Below are positions 1-7,805 of a stretch of DNA of 27,707 bases, piece by piece (positions within the stretch are counted from its first letter, which is position 1; every line of letters starts with the position of its first letter). The notes beneath the pieces were generated by a model, which made no database searches, was not told the DNA's origin, and worked only from the letters and a program-made list of their open reading frames with translations. The stretch lies in assembly GCA_041738285.1 (NCBI GenBank), contig JBGSQB010000041.1, positions 1 through 27,707 on the forward strand, in the 5' to 3' direction. Position numbers and translations under genes: made by a program. The DNA is from SZUA-521 sp041738285 (GTDB taxonomy: Bacteria > Pseudomonadota > Gammaproteobacteria > Pseudomonadales > Azotimanducaceae).

Positions 1-615
1 CGGATCGCTGGCATTCGGGCCGGTGGGGATGCGATCGCGCGAGGGTTTGAGGCCAACCAGCCCGTTGCAGGCAGCGGGGATGCGCACGGAGCCGCCGCCA
101 TCATTGGCATGGGCGAGCGGGGTGATGCCCGCGGCGACGGCGGCCGCAGATCCGCCACTCGATCCACCGGCACTGTGGTTTAGATTCCACGGGTTGCGGA
201 CGGGTCCGTGCAGTACGGTCTCGGTGGTGGGGTTGTAACCGAACTCCGGCGTTTGCGTCGTGCCCACGAGCACGAGACCCGCGCGGCGGAATCGCGTCAT
301 CAGTTCGGTATCGGCGGCAGGCACGAAGCCGTCGGCGAGTCGCGAGCCCATGCCGCAGCCGACGCCGGCAGCGTTCAACACCAGCTCCTTGATCAGCAAT
401 GGCACACCGGTGAACGGTCCGGACGGCAGCCCGGCGCGAATCGCCTCGCGCGCTTGATCGGGCAGCTGTTGCAGCACCGCGTTGATCTTCGGATTCGACA
501 CCGCAACTGCCGCCAACGCCGCGTCCGCGAGTTCTTGGGGCGCAACCTTCTTGCGAGCGACGAGCTCCGCAAGGCCGAGGCCATCATGCGCGCTGTAATC
601 GGCGACTGAAATCAT
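1..615 (-). CDS. Amidase (amidase-signature family), 5' part only
   Basis: The gene starts with ATG at 615 and runs off the left edge, leaving 205 N-terminal residues. Amidase-signature enzymes hydrolyse amide bonds with a Lys/cis-Ser/Ser triad, and all three regions are visible. The Lys is in GVPLLIKELV (K76). The Gly/Ser-rich loop reads SAGGSSGGSAAAVAAG. The nucleophile region reads DGGGSVRIPAACNGLVGLKPS. No signal peptide is evident, so the protein is probably cytosolic. The start lies only 2 nt after the stop of the upstream luciferase-like monooxygenase gene, with a GAGGGC-like ribosome site inside that gene's end, so the two are probably one operon. The substrate cannot be told: this family includes GatA, aryl-acylamidases and others. 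A lone neighbour of this kind argues against GatA, whose gene normally sits with gatB/gatC. Confidence 0.9.
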   Translation of the reverse strand, partial: MISVADYSAHDGLGLAELVARKKVAPQELADAALAAVAVSNPKINAVLQQLPDQAREAIRAGLPSGPFTGVPLLIKELVLNAAGVGCGMGSRLADGFVPAADTELMTRFRRAGLVLVGTTQTPEFGYNPTTETVLHGPVRNPWNLNHSAGGSSGGSAAAVAAGITPLAHANDGGGSVRIPAACNGLVGLKPSRDRIPTGPNASDP

Positions 616-617
616 CT

Positions 618-1772
618 CTATGCCCTCGTGAGTTTGGCGAAGCGTTCGATCGTGTCGAGCAATACCGCATTGTCGAGCACGCCGTTGTACATCCAGGTGA
701 ATACCCAGTCGACCGGCAATCGGCTGCGCATTTTTTCGAGCTGGCGTGCGACGGTGTCTGGTGTGCCGACCAGCGCAAGTCCCAGATCCATGATCGCGTC
801 GGCGTCGAGCATCGCGTCCGTGTCCGGGTCGGACAGGCCGCGGTTGAAACCGAATGGCGCGAACCACGCGTTGCCGACGAACCCGGCAGATCGGCCCCAC
901 AGCGCGCGCGCCTCTGCGTCCGTGTCGGCAATGACGAGATCGCGCAGATAGCCGATGCCCTCGCCGAGCGGGCGACCCGACTGCGCGGCATACAGTTCGA
1001 ACAGGGCGCGTTCGCGCTTCGGGTGGAGCGGCGGCAGAATCGCCGTCACGCCTTCGGTTGCGCACCAGCGGATGCTGTTCTCGCTCGATGCGAACGGCTG
1101 AAAGATCGGTGGGTGGGGTTGCTGCAGGGGCTTGGGAACGACGCCCACGGATTCCAGAACACCCTTGGGCGAGCCTTGTCCGTAGAGGCGCGAAGCTTCG
1201 AGATCCCATGGGGTGCCGGCGCGCGGTACCTGCCAGTACTTGCCCTGGTGATTGAGCATGTCGTTGCTCCAGGCGCGCTTGATGATGCGGAAGTTCTCCT
1301 CGAACGCCTCTCGATTGGTGGCATCGATGTCATCGTGCTGGTTCGGCATCGCGCCGGAAATTCCATGGGTCTGCTGCGCATAGATGTCGACCCATCGGCG
1401 CTGGTAGCCGCGGGCAAAACCGGCGTTGGCCCGGCCATTGGACATGTGATCCAGCATCGCGATGTCTTCGGCCACTCGTAGCGGATTGTTTGCCGGTAGC
1501 ACGATGCCGAGTTGGCCGACGCGAATGCGACTGGTCTGCATGGCGACGTACAGATCGAGCAGCACCGGATTGTTCGAGACTTCGAATCCCTCGATGTGGA
1601 GGTGATGCTCGGTGAAGGAAATCGAATCGTAACCGAGCGTATCGGCGAGCCTTGCCTGATCGGAGATATCCGACAGCATTTGTTGATACAAGGTAGCCTT
1701 GGTGCCAGCCATGCCCTGACGAATGTCGGCCTGGGTGCCGACACAGGGCAGATAGAACAGCGAGACTTTCAA
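618..1772 (-). CDS. LLM-class flavin-dependent oxidoreductase (luciferase-like monooxygenase)
   Basis: This predicted bacterial-luciferase-like TIM barrel uses reduced flavin to oxidise an organic substrate. Family signs include the N-terminal strand KVSLFYLP, the segment GYDSISFTEHHLHIEGFEVSNN, the stretch IRVGQLGIVLPANNPLRVAEDIAMLDHMSNGR, and a C-terminal LVGTPDTVARQLEKM segment. I chose the TTG at 1772 (384 residues). It follows a strong GGGGAGGG ribosome site at about 5 nt and makes the protein begin at the usual LKVSLFY strand. An ATG at 1802 in the same frame would add ten residues of unlike composition. The gene is divergent from tadA and is followed after 2 nt by the amidase, suggesting a small catabolic operon. 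Substrate and flavin type (FMN or F420) cannot be decided from sequence alone. Confidence 0.88.
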   Translation of the reverse strand: MKVSLFYLPCVGTQADIRQGMAGTKATLYQQMLSDISDQARLADTLGYDSISFTEHHLHIEGFEVSNNPVLLDLYVAMQTSRIRVGQLGIVLPANNPLRVAEDIAMLDHMSNGRANAGFARGYQRRWVDIYAQQTHGISGAMPNQHDDIDATNREAFEENFRIIKRAWSNDMLNHQGKYWQVPRAGTPWDLEASRLYGQGSPKGVLESVGVVPKPLQQPHPPIFQPFASSENSIRWCATEGVTAILPPLHPKRERALFELYAAQSGRPLGEGIGYLRDLVIADTDAEARALWGRSAGFVGNAWFAPFGFNRGLSDPDTDAMLDADAIMDLGLALVGTPDTVARQLEKMRSRLPVDWVFTWMYNGVLDNAVLLDTIERFAKLTRA

Positions 1773-1821
1773 AGCGACCCTCCCCGGGTGAATGCCGAGC
1801 ATACTTCACCCTTCGGCTATC

Positions 1822-2319
1822 ATGGACGAAATAGATCGGGTGGCGATTCTGTCAGACGACCACGAGCACTGGATGACGCTGGCCTTGGCCGAGGCGCGAC
1901 GCGTGGTCGATGAAGTTCCGGTCGGTGCAGTGATCGTTCAGGATGGACGCCTGCTCGGGGTTGGCGCGAACTGTCCTCGCACCAAGATCGATCCGACCGC
2001 GCATGCAGAAATCGAAGCACTGCGCGCCGCCACCAAGGCAGTGGGTAACTACCGGCTGCCCGGGGCCACGTTGTACGTCACCATCGAACCCTGCACGATG
2101 TGCGCCGGCGCCTTGATCCACGCGCGCATCGCGCGCCTCGTGTTCGGGGCCCGGGAACCACGCGCAGGCGCTATCGTCAGCGCCATGCAGTCGCTGACCA
2201 ATCCGGGGCTCAATCACCAGATCGAAGTGATCGAAGGCGTGATGGCCGAGCAATGCGCCGACCTCGTGCAGTCCTTTTTCCGCTCCCGACGAGGCGTGTC
2301 GCGCGGTCCGTCTGTATAA
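1822..2319 (+). CDS. tadA: tRNA-specific adenosine deaminase TadA
   Basis: TadA deaminates adenosine 34 of tRNA-Arg(ACG) to inosine, which is needed to read CGN codons. The 165-residue protein has the zinc-dependent deaminase signature. His61 and Glu63 are in PTAHAEIEAL (zinc ligand and proton shuttle). Cys91 and Cys94 are in EPCTMCAGALIHARI (zinc ligands). The early EVPVGAVIV strand is typical. I chose ATG at 1822 because it gives a normal N-terminus ahead of HEHWMTLALAEA. An in-frame ATG at 1792 would add ten residues overlapping the divergent gene, and a GTG at 1840 is also possible. No strong ribosome site precedes any of them. purL follows after 31 nt on the same strand. Confidence 0.95.
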   Translation: MDEIDRVAILSDDHEHWMTLALAEARRVVDEVPVGAVIVQDGRLLGVGANCPRTKIDPTAHAEIEALRAATKAVGNYRLPGATLYVTIEPCTMCAGALIHARIARLVFGAREPRAGAIVSAMQSLTNPGLNHQIEVIEGVMAEQCADLVQSFFRSRRGVSRGPSV

Positions 2320-2320
2320 T
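2315..2320 (+). promoter_or_regulatory. Candidate -10 box upstream of purL
   Basis: A perfect TATAAT overlaps the tadA stop codon and lies 30 nt before the purL ATG. No convincing -35 hexamer is found 16-18 nt upstream, where the bases are part of the GC-rich tadA end. No PurR operator was recognised. It may give purL a promoter of its own in addition to read-through from tadA. Confidence 0.3.
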
Positions 2321-2350
2321 CGCGCCTCCTTCAGCCAGGCACACGTTTCG

Positions 2351-5300
2351 ATGACCGACACCCTGCTGGTGTTACCCGGTCCGCCTGCAATTTCTTCGTT
2401 CCGAATGGCGAAAACACTGGCTGCGGTGCGTGCCGTGTCGCCGAGCGTCACCGGCCTGTCGGCGCAGTTCGTGCATCTGCTGGTCGTGTCGCGGCCGCTA
2501 TCGACGGCCGAGCAACGCCTCGCCGAAGATCTGCTACGGTACGGACCGCGGGACGGCTTCCCACCCCCGATTGCGCACCGCGCGCTCACCGTCGTGCCAC
2601 GCGCAGGAACCGTTTCACCCTGGTCGAGCAAAGCCACCGACATCTTCCGCATCTGCGGCCTCGATGCCGTGCGTCGCGTCGAGCGGGGCATGCGCTGGTT
2701 CTGCACGGGCATGCTGGATAAAGGCGCGTACGGCCTCATCCACGATCGCATGACCCAGGACGTGCTGATCGACGAAGACTTCTCTGCGCTCACCCGTGAC
2801 CCCAGTCCTGCACCCCTGCGACACATCACGTTGGGTGCGGATGGGCGTAGCGCGCTCGACGCTGCTAACCGTGAACTCGGGCTTGCATTGTCGGATGACG
2901 AAATCGATTACTTGAATGGGGCGTATCGAGATCTCGGTCGGGCTCCAACCGACGTCGAACTCATGATGTTCGCCCAGGCCAATTCAGAGCATTGCCGGCA
3001 CAAGATATTCAATGCGCGCTGGACCATCGATGGTGTCGCCGCAAGCGACTCTCTGTTCGAAATGATCAAGAACACGCATCGTCACATCAATGGAGCCGGC
3101 GTGCTGTCGGCATACTCCGACAACGCTGCGGTGATCGAAGGGTACGTGAACGATCGCCTGCTGGTAGATCCACAGTCGCATCGTTACCGGTTCGTCACCG
3201 AGCCTGTGCACGTGTTGATGAAGGTCGAAACACACAATCATCCGACCGCAATCGCGCCGTATCCCGGTGCGGCGACGGGTTCGGGCGGTGAGATCCGAGA
3301 CGAAGGCGCGGTGGGCAGGGGATCCAAACCCAAGGCCGGACTGGTCGGCTTCACCACCTCGCATCTGAACATAGCGGGCGACTCGCAGCCCTGGGAAATC
3401 GACACCGGCAAACCCGATCGCATCGTATCCGCACTCGACATCATGCTCGAAGGACCGATCGGCGGCGCCGCGTTCAACAACGAGTTCGGCCGTCCTGCGC
3501 TGACGGGGTACTTCCGCACACTCGAGATCGCGGATGCCGATGACGCCTTGAAAGCGCGCGGCTATCACAAGCCGGTGATGATCGCCGGTGGTGTTGGCAA
3601 CGTACGCACCGAACACGTGCACAAGGAATCGTTCAACGAATCGACGCCGCTGATTGTGCTCGGGGGACCTGCGCTCCTCATTGGTCTCGGCGGCGGGGCG
3701 GCTTCCTCGATGACCTCCGGTGAGTCGAGGTCCGATCTCGACTTTGCGTCGGTGCAGCGCGACAACGCCGAGATGGAGCGCCGTTGTCAGGAAGTGATCG
3801 ACTCATGCATTGCGCTCGGCCGCGACAACCCGATCGTGCTCATCCACGACGTCGGTGCAGGCGGGCTGTCCAACGCACTGCCTGAACTCGTCAAAGACGC
3901 GGGCACGGGCGGGCGTTTCGAACTGCGCGACGTTCCCTGCGGTGATCCGGGCTTGTCGCCGCTCGAGATCTGGTGCAACGAGGCGCAGGAACGCTACGTG
4001 CTGGGCGTCGATGATCGACGGCTGGCAGCGTTCGAGGCCATCTGCGCGCGCGAGCGGTGCCCCTACGCAGTGGTTGGGCGGTCGATGACCGAGCCAAGAC
4101 TTCAGTTACACGACCGTCTGCTGCATGACGTGCCGGTGGATCTGCCGATGTCGGTGCTGTTTGGTAAGGCGCCAAAGATGCAGCGCAGTTTCGATACCAA
4201 TACGCGCGCAGGCGATGGGTTCGATGCCGAAGCCGTCGATCTGCCGGTTGTGTTGCGCCAGATCCTGCGGTTTCCGAGCGTCGGTTCCAAACAATTTCTG
4301 GTCACGATTGGCGATCGCAGCATCACCGGTATGGTGGCGCGCGATCAGATGGTCGGTCCATGGCAGGTGCCCGTGGCAGATGTGGCGATCACCTTGCAGG
4401 GATTTCGCACCCATCATGGCGAAGCGATGGCCATGGGTGAGCGACCGGCGCTTGCGCTTCTGAATCCGGCCGCGGCAGCGCGCATGGCCGTGGCTGAATC
4501 ATTGACCAATCTTGCGGCGGTGCGCATCGATCGACTCGCACGCGTCGTGCTGTCGGCCAACTGGATGGCGGCCGCGGGCGCGGAAGGTGAAGATCAGGCC
4601 CTGTACGAATCCGTGCGCGCAGTGGGCATGCAGTTATGTCCGGCGCTCGGCATCGCCATTCCGGTGGGTAAAGACAGCCTGTCGATGCGCACGACATGGC
4701 GGGTGCCGGACGGTGAGCGATCTGTGACTTCGCCAGTGACGCTGATCGTGTCGGCGTTCACCCCGGTTCCGGATGTGCGTCGACAAGCAACGCCGCAACT
4801 GCGTTTGGACGAAGGGGTGACGGTGCTACTACTCGTCGACCTCGGCCGTGGCCGATGCCGACTCGGTGGTAGTGCGCTCGTGCAGATGCATCGGCACATC
4901 GGCGTCGAAGCGCCGGACCTTGACGATCCCCGCCTCCTGACGGGCTTCATGGCGGCGATGCAGACGCTTCACGATGAAGATCTGATGGTTGCCTATCACG
5001 ATCGTTCCGACGGCGGCCTGTGGACGACGGCGCTCGAGATGGCCTTCGCCGGTCGTTGCGGGTTGGACCTGAGGCTCGATGCGCTCACCGAAAGTGGTCA
5101 GTCGGCTGCGGCGGTGCTTCTCAATGAAGAACTCGGCGCTGTGCTCCAGATTCGAACCGAACACCGCGCGCGCGTGCGCGCGGTGTTTGCCGACAACGGT
5201 CTGGGCCCGTTTGTGCATGAGATCGGCGCGCCGGTCGCCGGCCAATCGGTTCGGGTACAGGTTCAAGGCACCGCGCTGCTCGAAGAGCCCCGGGCGGTGT

Positions 5301-6238
5301 TGCAGACGCTGTGGGCGCGAACCAGCCACCTCATGCAGCGCTTGCGTGATGATGTGCAGTGCGCAGACGAAGAATTCGCGTCGATCAGCAGCGATGACCC
5401 GGGTATGTCAGTGAGGCTGACCTTCGACGCCGCCGCGAACGTCGCGGCGCCGTTCATCGGTGGAACCCGGCCGCGGGTAGCCGTGTTGCGCGATCAGGGT
5501 GTGAACGGGCAGATCGAAATGGCGGCCGCATTCGAACGCGCCGGATTCGAGTCGATCGACGTGCACATGTCCGACATTCTGGCTGAACGAGTCCGGCTCG
5601 CCGACTTTCAGGTACTTGCGGCCTGCGGCGGATTTTCCTATGGCGACGTTCTGGGCGCGGGCGGTGGATGGGCGAAGTCGGTTCGATTCAACGAACGGGC
5701 ACGGGATGAATTCGAGGCCTTCTTCGAAGCCGATACGCTCAGTCTTGGCATCTGCAACGGATGTCAGATGCTCTCGCACCTGAAGTCACTCATTCCTGGT
5801 GCGCAGCAGTGGCCGAACTTCGTGCGCAATCGCTCCGAACAGTTCGAGGCGCGCTCGATATTGGTCGAAGTCGCCGGCAACTCATCACCCTGGCTCGATG
5901 GCATGAGCGGCAGTGTGCTGCCGGTTGCGCTGGCGCATGGGGAAGGCCGCACCGAATTCGATCACGGCGTCAGCGTCGAGACACTCGAAGCACAGGGCAA
6001 CATTGCGCTGCGCTTCGTCGACAACGCGCACACGGCAACACAGCGCTATCCGTTCAATCCCAACGGATCCGAAGGTGGCGTCACAGGGTTCACGAATGGC
6101 GATGGCCGCGTACTGATCATGATGCCGCACCCGGAGCGGGTGTTTCGCAGCGTGCAGAACTCATGGCATCCAAAAGCATGGGGTGAAGATGGCCCGTGGC
6201 TGCGCCTATTCAGAAACGCTCGCGTGGCCCTCGGCTAG
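2351..6238 (+). CDS. purL: Phosphoribosylformylglycinamidine synthase (FGAM synthetase), large single-chain form
   Basis: PurL converts FGAR, glutamine and ATP to FGAM, the fourth step of purine synthesis, in the cytosol. The 1295 residues equal the enterobacterial enzyme exactly, so this is the fused proteobacterial form rather than separate PurS/PurL/PurQ. Order: an N-terminal PurS-like region (about 1-150), a linker with NSEHCRHKIFNA (from residue 211), the synthetase core with KVETHNHPTAI (from 291) and the GSGGEIRDEGAVGRGSKP loop, then a class I glutaminase domain from about 1040. The glutaminase triad is visible: Cys1135 in GICNGC, His1260 and Glu1262 in MMPHPERVF. These positions match the known Salmonella enzyme numbering. 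A 14-bp inverted repeat lies inside the gene at 5158-5189. It converges on the Nudix gene with a 9-nt gap and no visible terminator. Confidence 0.98.
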   Translation: MTDTLLVLPGPPAISSFRMAKTLAAVRAVSPSVTGLSAQFVHLLVVSRPLSTAEQRLAEDLLRYGPRDGFPPPIAHRALTVVPRAGTVSPWSSKATDIFRICGLDAVRRVERGMRWFCTGMLDKGAYGLIHDRMTQDVLIDEDFSALTRDPSPAPLRHITLGADGRSALDAANRELGLALSDDEIDYLNGAYRDLGRAPTDVELMMFAQANSEHCRHKIFNARWTIDGVAASDSLFEMIKNTHRHINGAGVLSAYSDNAAVIEGYVNDRLLVDPQSHRYRFVTEPVHVLMKVETHNHPTAIAPYPGAATGSGGEIRDEGAVGRGSKPKAGLVGFTTSHLNIAGDSQPWEIDTGKPDRIVSALDIMLEGPIGGAAFNNEFGRPALTGYFRTLEIADADDALKARGYHKPVMIAGGVGNVRTEHVHKESFNESTPLIVLGGPALLIGLGGGAASSMTSGESRSDLDFASVQRDNAEMERRCQEVIDSCIALGRDNPIVLIHDVGAGGLSNALPELVKDAGTGGRFELRDVPCGDPGLSPLEIWCNEAQERYVLGVDDRRLAAFEAICARERCPYAVVGRSMTEPRLQLHDRLLHDVPVDLPMSVLFGKAPKMQRSFDTNTRAGDGFDAEAVDLPVVLRQILRFPSVGSKQFLVTIGDRSITGMVARDQMVGPWQVPVADVAITLQGFRTHHGEAMAMGERPALALLNPAAAARMAVAESLTNLAAVRIDRLARVVLSANWMAAAGAEGEDQALYESVRAVGMQLCPALGIAIPVGKDSLSMRTTWRVPDGERSVTSPVTLIVSAFTPVPDVRRQATPQLRLDEGVTVLLLVDLGRGRCRLGGSALVQMHRHIGVEAPDLDDPRLLTGFMAAMQTLHDEDLMVAYHDRSDGGLWTTALEMAFAGRCGLDLRLDALTESGQSAAAVLLNEELGAVLQIRTEHRARVRAVFADNGLGPFVHEIGAPVAGQSVRVQVQGTALLEEPRAVLQTLWARTSHLMQRLRDDVQCADEEFASISSDDPGMSVRLTFDAAANVAAPFIGGTRPRVAVLRDQGVNGQIEMAAAFERAGFESIDVHMSDILAERVRLADFQVLAACGGFSYGDVLGAGGGWAKSVRFNERARDEFEAFFEADTLSLGICNGCQMLSHLKSLIPGAQQWPNFVRNRSEQFEARSILVEVAGNSSPWLDGMSGSVLPVALAHGEGRTEFDHGVSVETLEAQGNIALRFVDNAHTATQRYPFNPNGSEGGVTGFTNGDGRVLIMMPHPERVFRSVQNSWHPKAWGEDGPWLRLFRNARVALG
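5158..5189. repeat. Long perfect inverted repeat (hairpin) inside purL
   Basis: The arms at 5161-5171 and 5176-5186 are an 11-bp perfect match with a GCGT loop. Extension outward adds an A-T pair, a G-T wobble and a C-G pair, giving 14 bp. The arms are alternating CGCG and read His-Arg-Ala-Arg-Val-Arg-Ala-Val in purL. Such a stem would be very stable in mRNA and could also extrude from DNA. Confidence 0.8.
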
Positions 6239-6247
6239 TGCGTCAAT

Positions 6248-6784
6248 TCATCGGTGGCGGATGATGTCACCCACCCGCACGGGATAGCTGCCGGTGCGGC
6301 GGTCCTCGAAGTAATGCTTGAGCGTGTCTCTGATCACCGGAAAGGCGAGTTCGTCCCAGGGGATTTCGCGTTCCTCGAACAAGCGCACGTCGAGCGACTC
6401 GGTGCCGGGCCTGAAGTCGAGATCGGCGAGGGTTGCGCGGAAGAACATGTAGATCTGCGAGATGTGCGGCAGATTGAAGACTGTGTACAGCCCCTCGACC
6501 GACACGTTTGCGAATGCTTCCTCCCACGTTTCTCTGATGGCGCCCTGAGTCGTGGTCTCACCGTTCTCCAGAAAGCCGGCCGGTAGGGTCCAGAATCCCG
6601 AGCGCGGTGCAATGGCGCGGCGGCACAGCAGTACCCGCTCTTCGTGGATGGGCAGGCACCCCGTGACGATCTTCGGATTCTGGTAGTGAATTGCGCCGCA
6701 GCCATCGCAAATGTGGCGCTGTCTGTCGTCCCCTTCGGGAACGCGTAGCTGAACCGGCGCACCGCACTGTGGGCAGAATTTCAC
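6248..6784 (-). CDS. Nudix hydrolase with N-terminal zinc ribbon
   Basis: This 178-residue protein should cleave a nucleoside diphosphate linked to another group; the substrate is unknown. A zinc ribbon occupies residues 1-33 with Cys4, Cys7, Cys26 and Cys29. The Nudix box runs from Gly70 to about 92: Gly70, Glu76, Arg84, Glu85, Glu88 and Glu89 are all present. The usual Gly after EEX is Phe91, a change seen in zinc-ribbon Nudix subfamilies, and the REUXEE hydrophobic position is Thr86. The start codon is GTG, giving MKFCPQCG; it lies 9 nt after the DUF3135 stop codon, with AGGTAG upstream. Both genes are probably cotranscribed. The ribbon resembles that of NudC-type proteins, but the length is shorter, so I do not assign NudC. 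Confidence 0.9.
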   Translation of the reverse strand: MKFCPQCGAPVQLRVPEGDDRQRHICDGCGAIHYQNPKIVTGCLPIHEERVLLCRRAIAPRSGFWTLPAGFLENGETTTQGAIRETWEEAFANVSVEGLYTVFNLPHISQIYMFFRATLADLDFRPGTESLDVRLFEEREIPWDELAFPVIRDTLKHYFEDRRTGSYPVRVGDIIRHR

Positions 6785-6793
6785 TGCGACGGG

Positions 6794-7138
6794 CTACCTG
6801 GTTGTCGGGCGTGGGAAGCCGAGCACCGTGCCGGGCTCCGCGTGCTGACGGTACACATTGGGTTCGGCAAGCACGCCCTGCAGCTGCGCGAGCGATCGGT
6901 GCATCATCGCCGACAGACGAATACAGGCTGCGAGCGCGTCCGGTGAACGCCTTCGCTCCATGTCGATGCGGAATTTCAGGCCCATGAGGCGCCGCCGCGA
7001 CGGATCGTTGCGGGCGCGGCGAATGACTTCATCGGTGAGCCGATTGCGCAGGGCCTCGAGGCCGCTGGGGTTGTTGCGCGCAAGCTCCGCCAGCACGTCG
7101 AACGTGGGCAGCGTATGGGAAATCGGAAGTGATCGCAT
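6794..7138 (-). CDS. DUF3135 domain protein of unknown function
   Basis: The 114-residue protein is small, soluble and rich in Arg and Leu. The core matches what I recall of the DUF3135 family: LPTFDVLAELARNNPSGLEALR, then LMGLKFRIDMERRR, then AACIRLSAMMHRSLAQLQ. It is probably all helical. I chose ATG at 7138 (MRSLPISHTLP) because it begins just before the conserved LPxFD motif. An in-frame TTG at 7201 would add 21 residues of low conservation potential. No function is known for the family. The Nudix gene follows after 9 nt, so the two are probably cotranscribed. The stretch 7139-7268 to the divergent carbonic anhydrase homologue is the likely promoter region for both directions. Confidence 0.75.
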   Translation of the reverse strand: MRSLPISHTLPTFDVLAELARNNPSGLEALRNRLTDEVIRRARNDPSRRRLMGLKFRIDMERRRSPDALAACIRLSAMMHRSLAQLQGVLAEPNVYRQHAEPGTVLGFPRPTTR

Positions 7139-7229
7139 CGGCGGTACTGCCAGGTTCCATTGCCGTGGCTCGACTATGCACGTCAAAGGTGATGCCGCCA
7201 AGTCCCTGGGTTAGGCGGTAGACGGCGCG

Positions 7230-7235
7230 TACAAT
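7230..7235 (+). promoter_or_regulatory. Weak candidate -10 box for the carbonic anhydrase/purT pair
   Basis: TACAAT lies 33 nt upstream of the ATG at 7269, a usual distance. No good -35 hexamer is present at 16-18 nt upstream. It is offered because the pair 7269-8986 needs a promoter in this divergent gap and no better hexamer is seen. Confidence 0.25.
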
Positions 7236-7268
7236 CTTCGAATCTCATCTGAACCAGGAAGAGTCGAC

Positions 7269-7805
7269 ATGATCTATGCGCTGGGCGAGTCGCGTGTGCG
7301 GGCGGAAGGTCCTCATTTCATTGCCGAATCGGCCGTCGTCATCGGCTCGGTGCTGCTCAAGCGCAATGCCAGCGTTTGGTTCAACGCAGTGATCCGGGGC
7401 GACAACGAGCTGATCACGATCGGCGAAAACTCCAACGTGCAGGATGGGTCGGTGTTGCACACAGATCCTGGGTTCCCACTCGTCATCGGCAGTGACGTCA
7501 CGATCGGTCACAAGGTGATGTTGCACGGCTGCACCATTGGCGACGGCACGCTCATCGGAATAAACGCGGTGGTGTTGAACGGTGCGCGCATCGGCAAGCA
7601 TTGTCTCATCGGTGCCAATGCACTGATTACCGAAGGCAAGGAGATTCCCGACGGCAGTCTGGTGATGGGCTCGCCCGGCAAGGTGGTCAAGGCATTGTCG
7701 GAAGCGCAGATTCAAGGTCTGAAGATGTCGGCCGCGCACTATGTCGAAAACGGCAAGCGCTACCAGCGCGACCTGGCGCCCCAGGCGGGAGCGCACCGTT
7801 CATGA
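7269..7805 (+). CDS. Gamma-carbonic anhydrase family protein (YrdA-like hexapeptide-repeat protein)
   Basis: The 178-residue protein is built of hexapeptide repeats typical of a left-handed beta helix (repeats such as VVIGSV, ITIGEN, VTIGHK, CTIGDG, RIGKHC, CLIGAN). Three zinc-ligand histidines of the gamma-carbonic anhydrase fold are visible: His64 (VLHTD), His81 (IGHKV) and His86 (LHGC). Arg43, Asp45 and Gln58 of the family pattern are also present. Many YrdA/PaaY-type members have weak or uncertain carbonic anhydrase activity, so a catalytic role is inferred. The start has a GGAAGAG ribosome site at a good distance. The stop overlaps the purT start as ATGA, so the two proteins are translationally coupled. 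Confidence 0.9.
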   Translation: MIYALGESRVRAEGPHFIAESAVVIGSVLLKRNASVWFNAVIRGDNELITIGENSNVQDGSVLHTDPGFPLVIGSDVTIGHKVMLHGCTIGDGTLIGINAVVLNGARIGKHCLIGANALITEGKEIPDGSLVMGSPGKVVKALSEAQIQGLKMSAAHYVENGKRYQRDLAPQAGAHRS

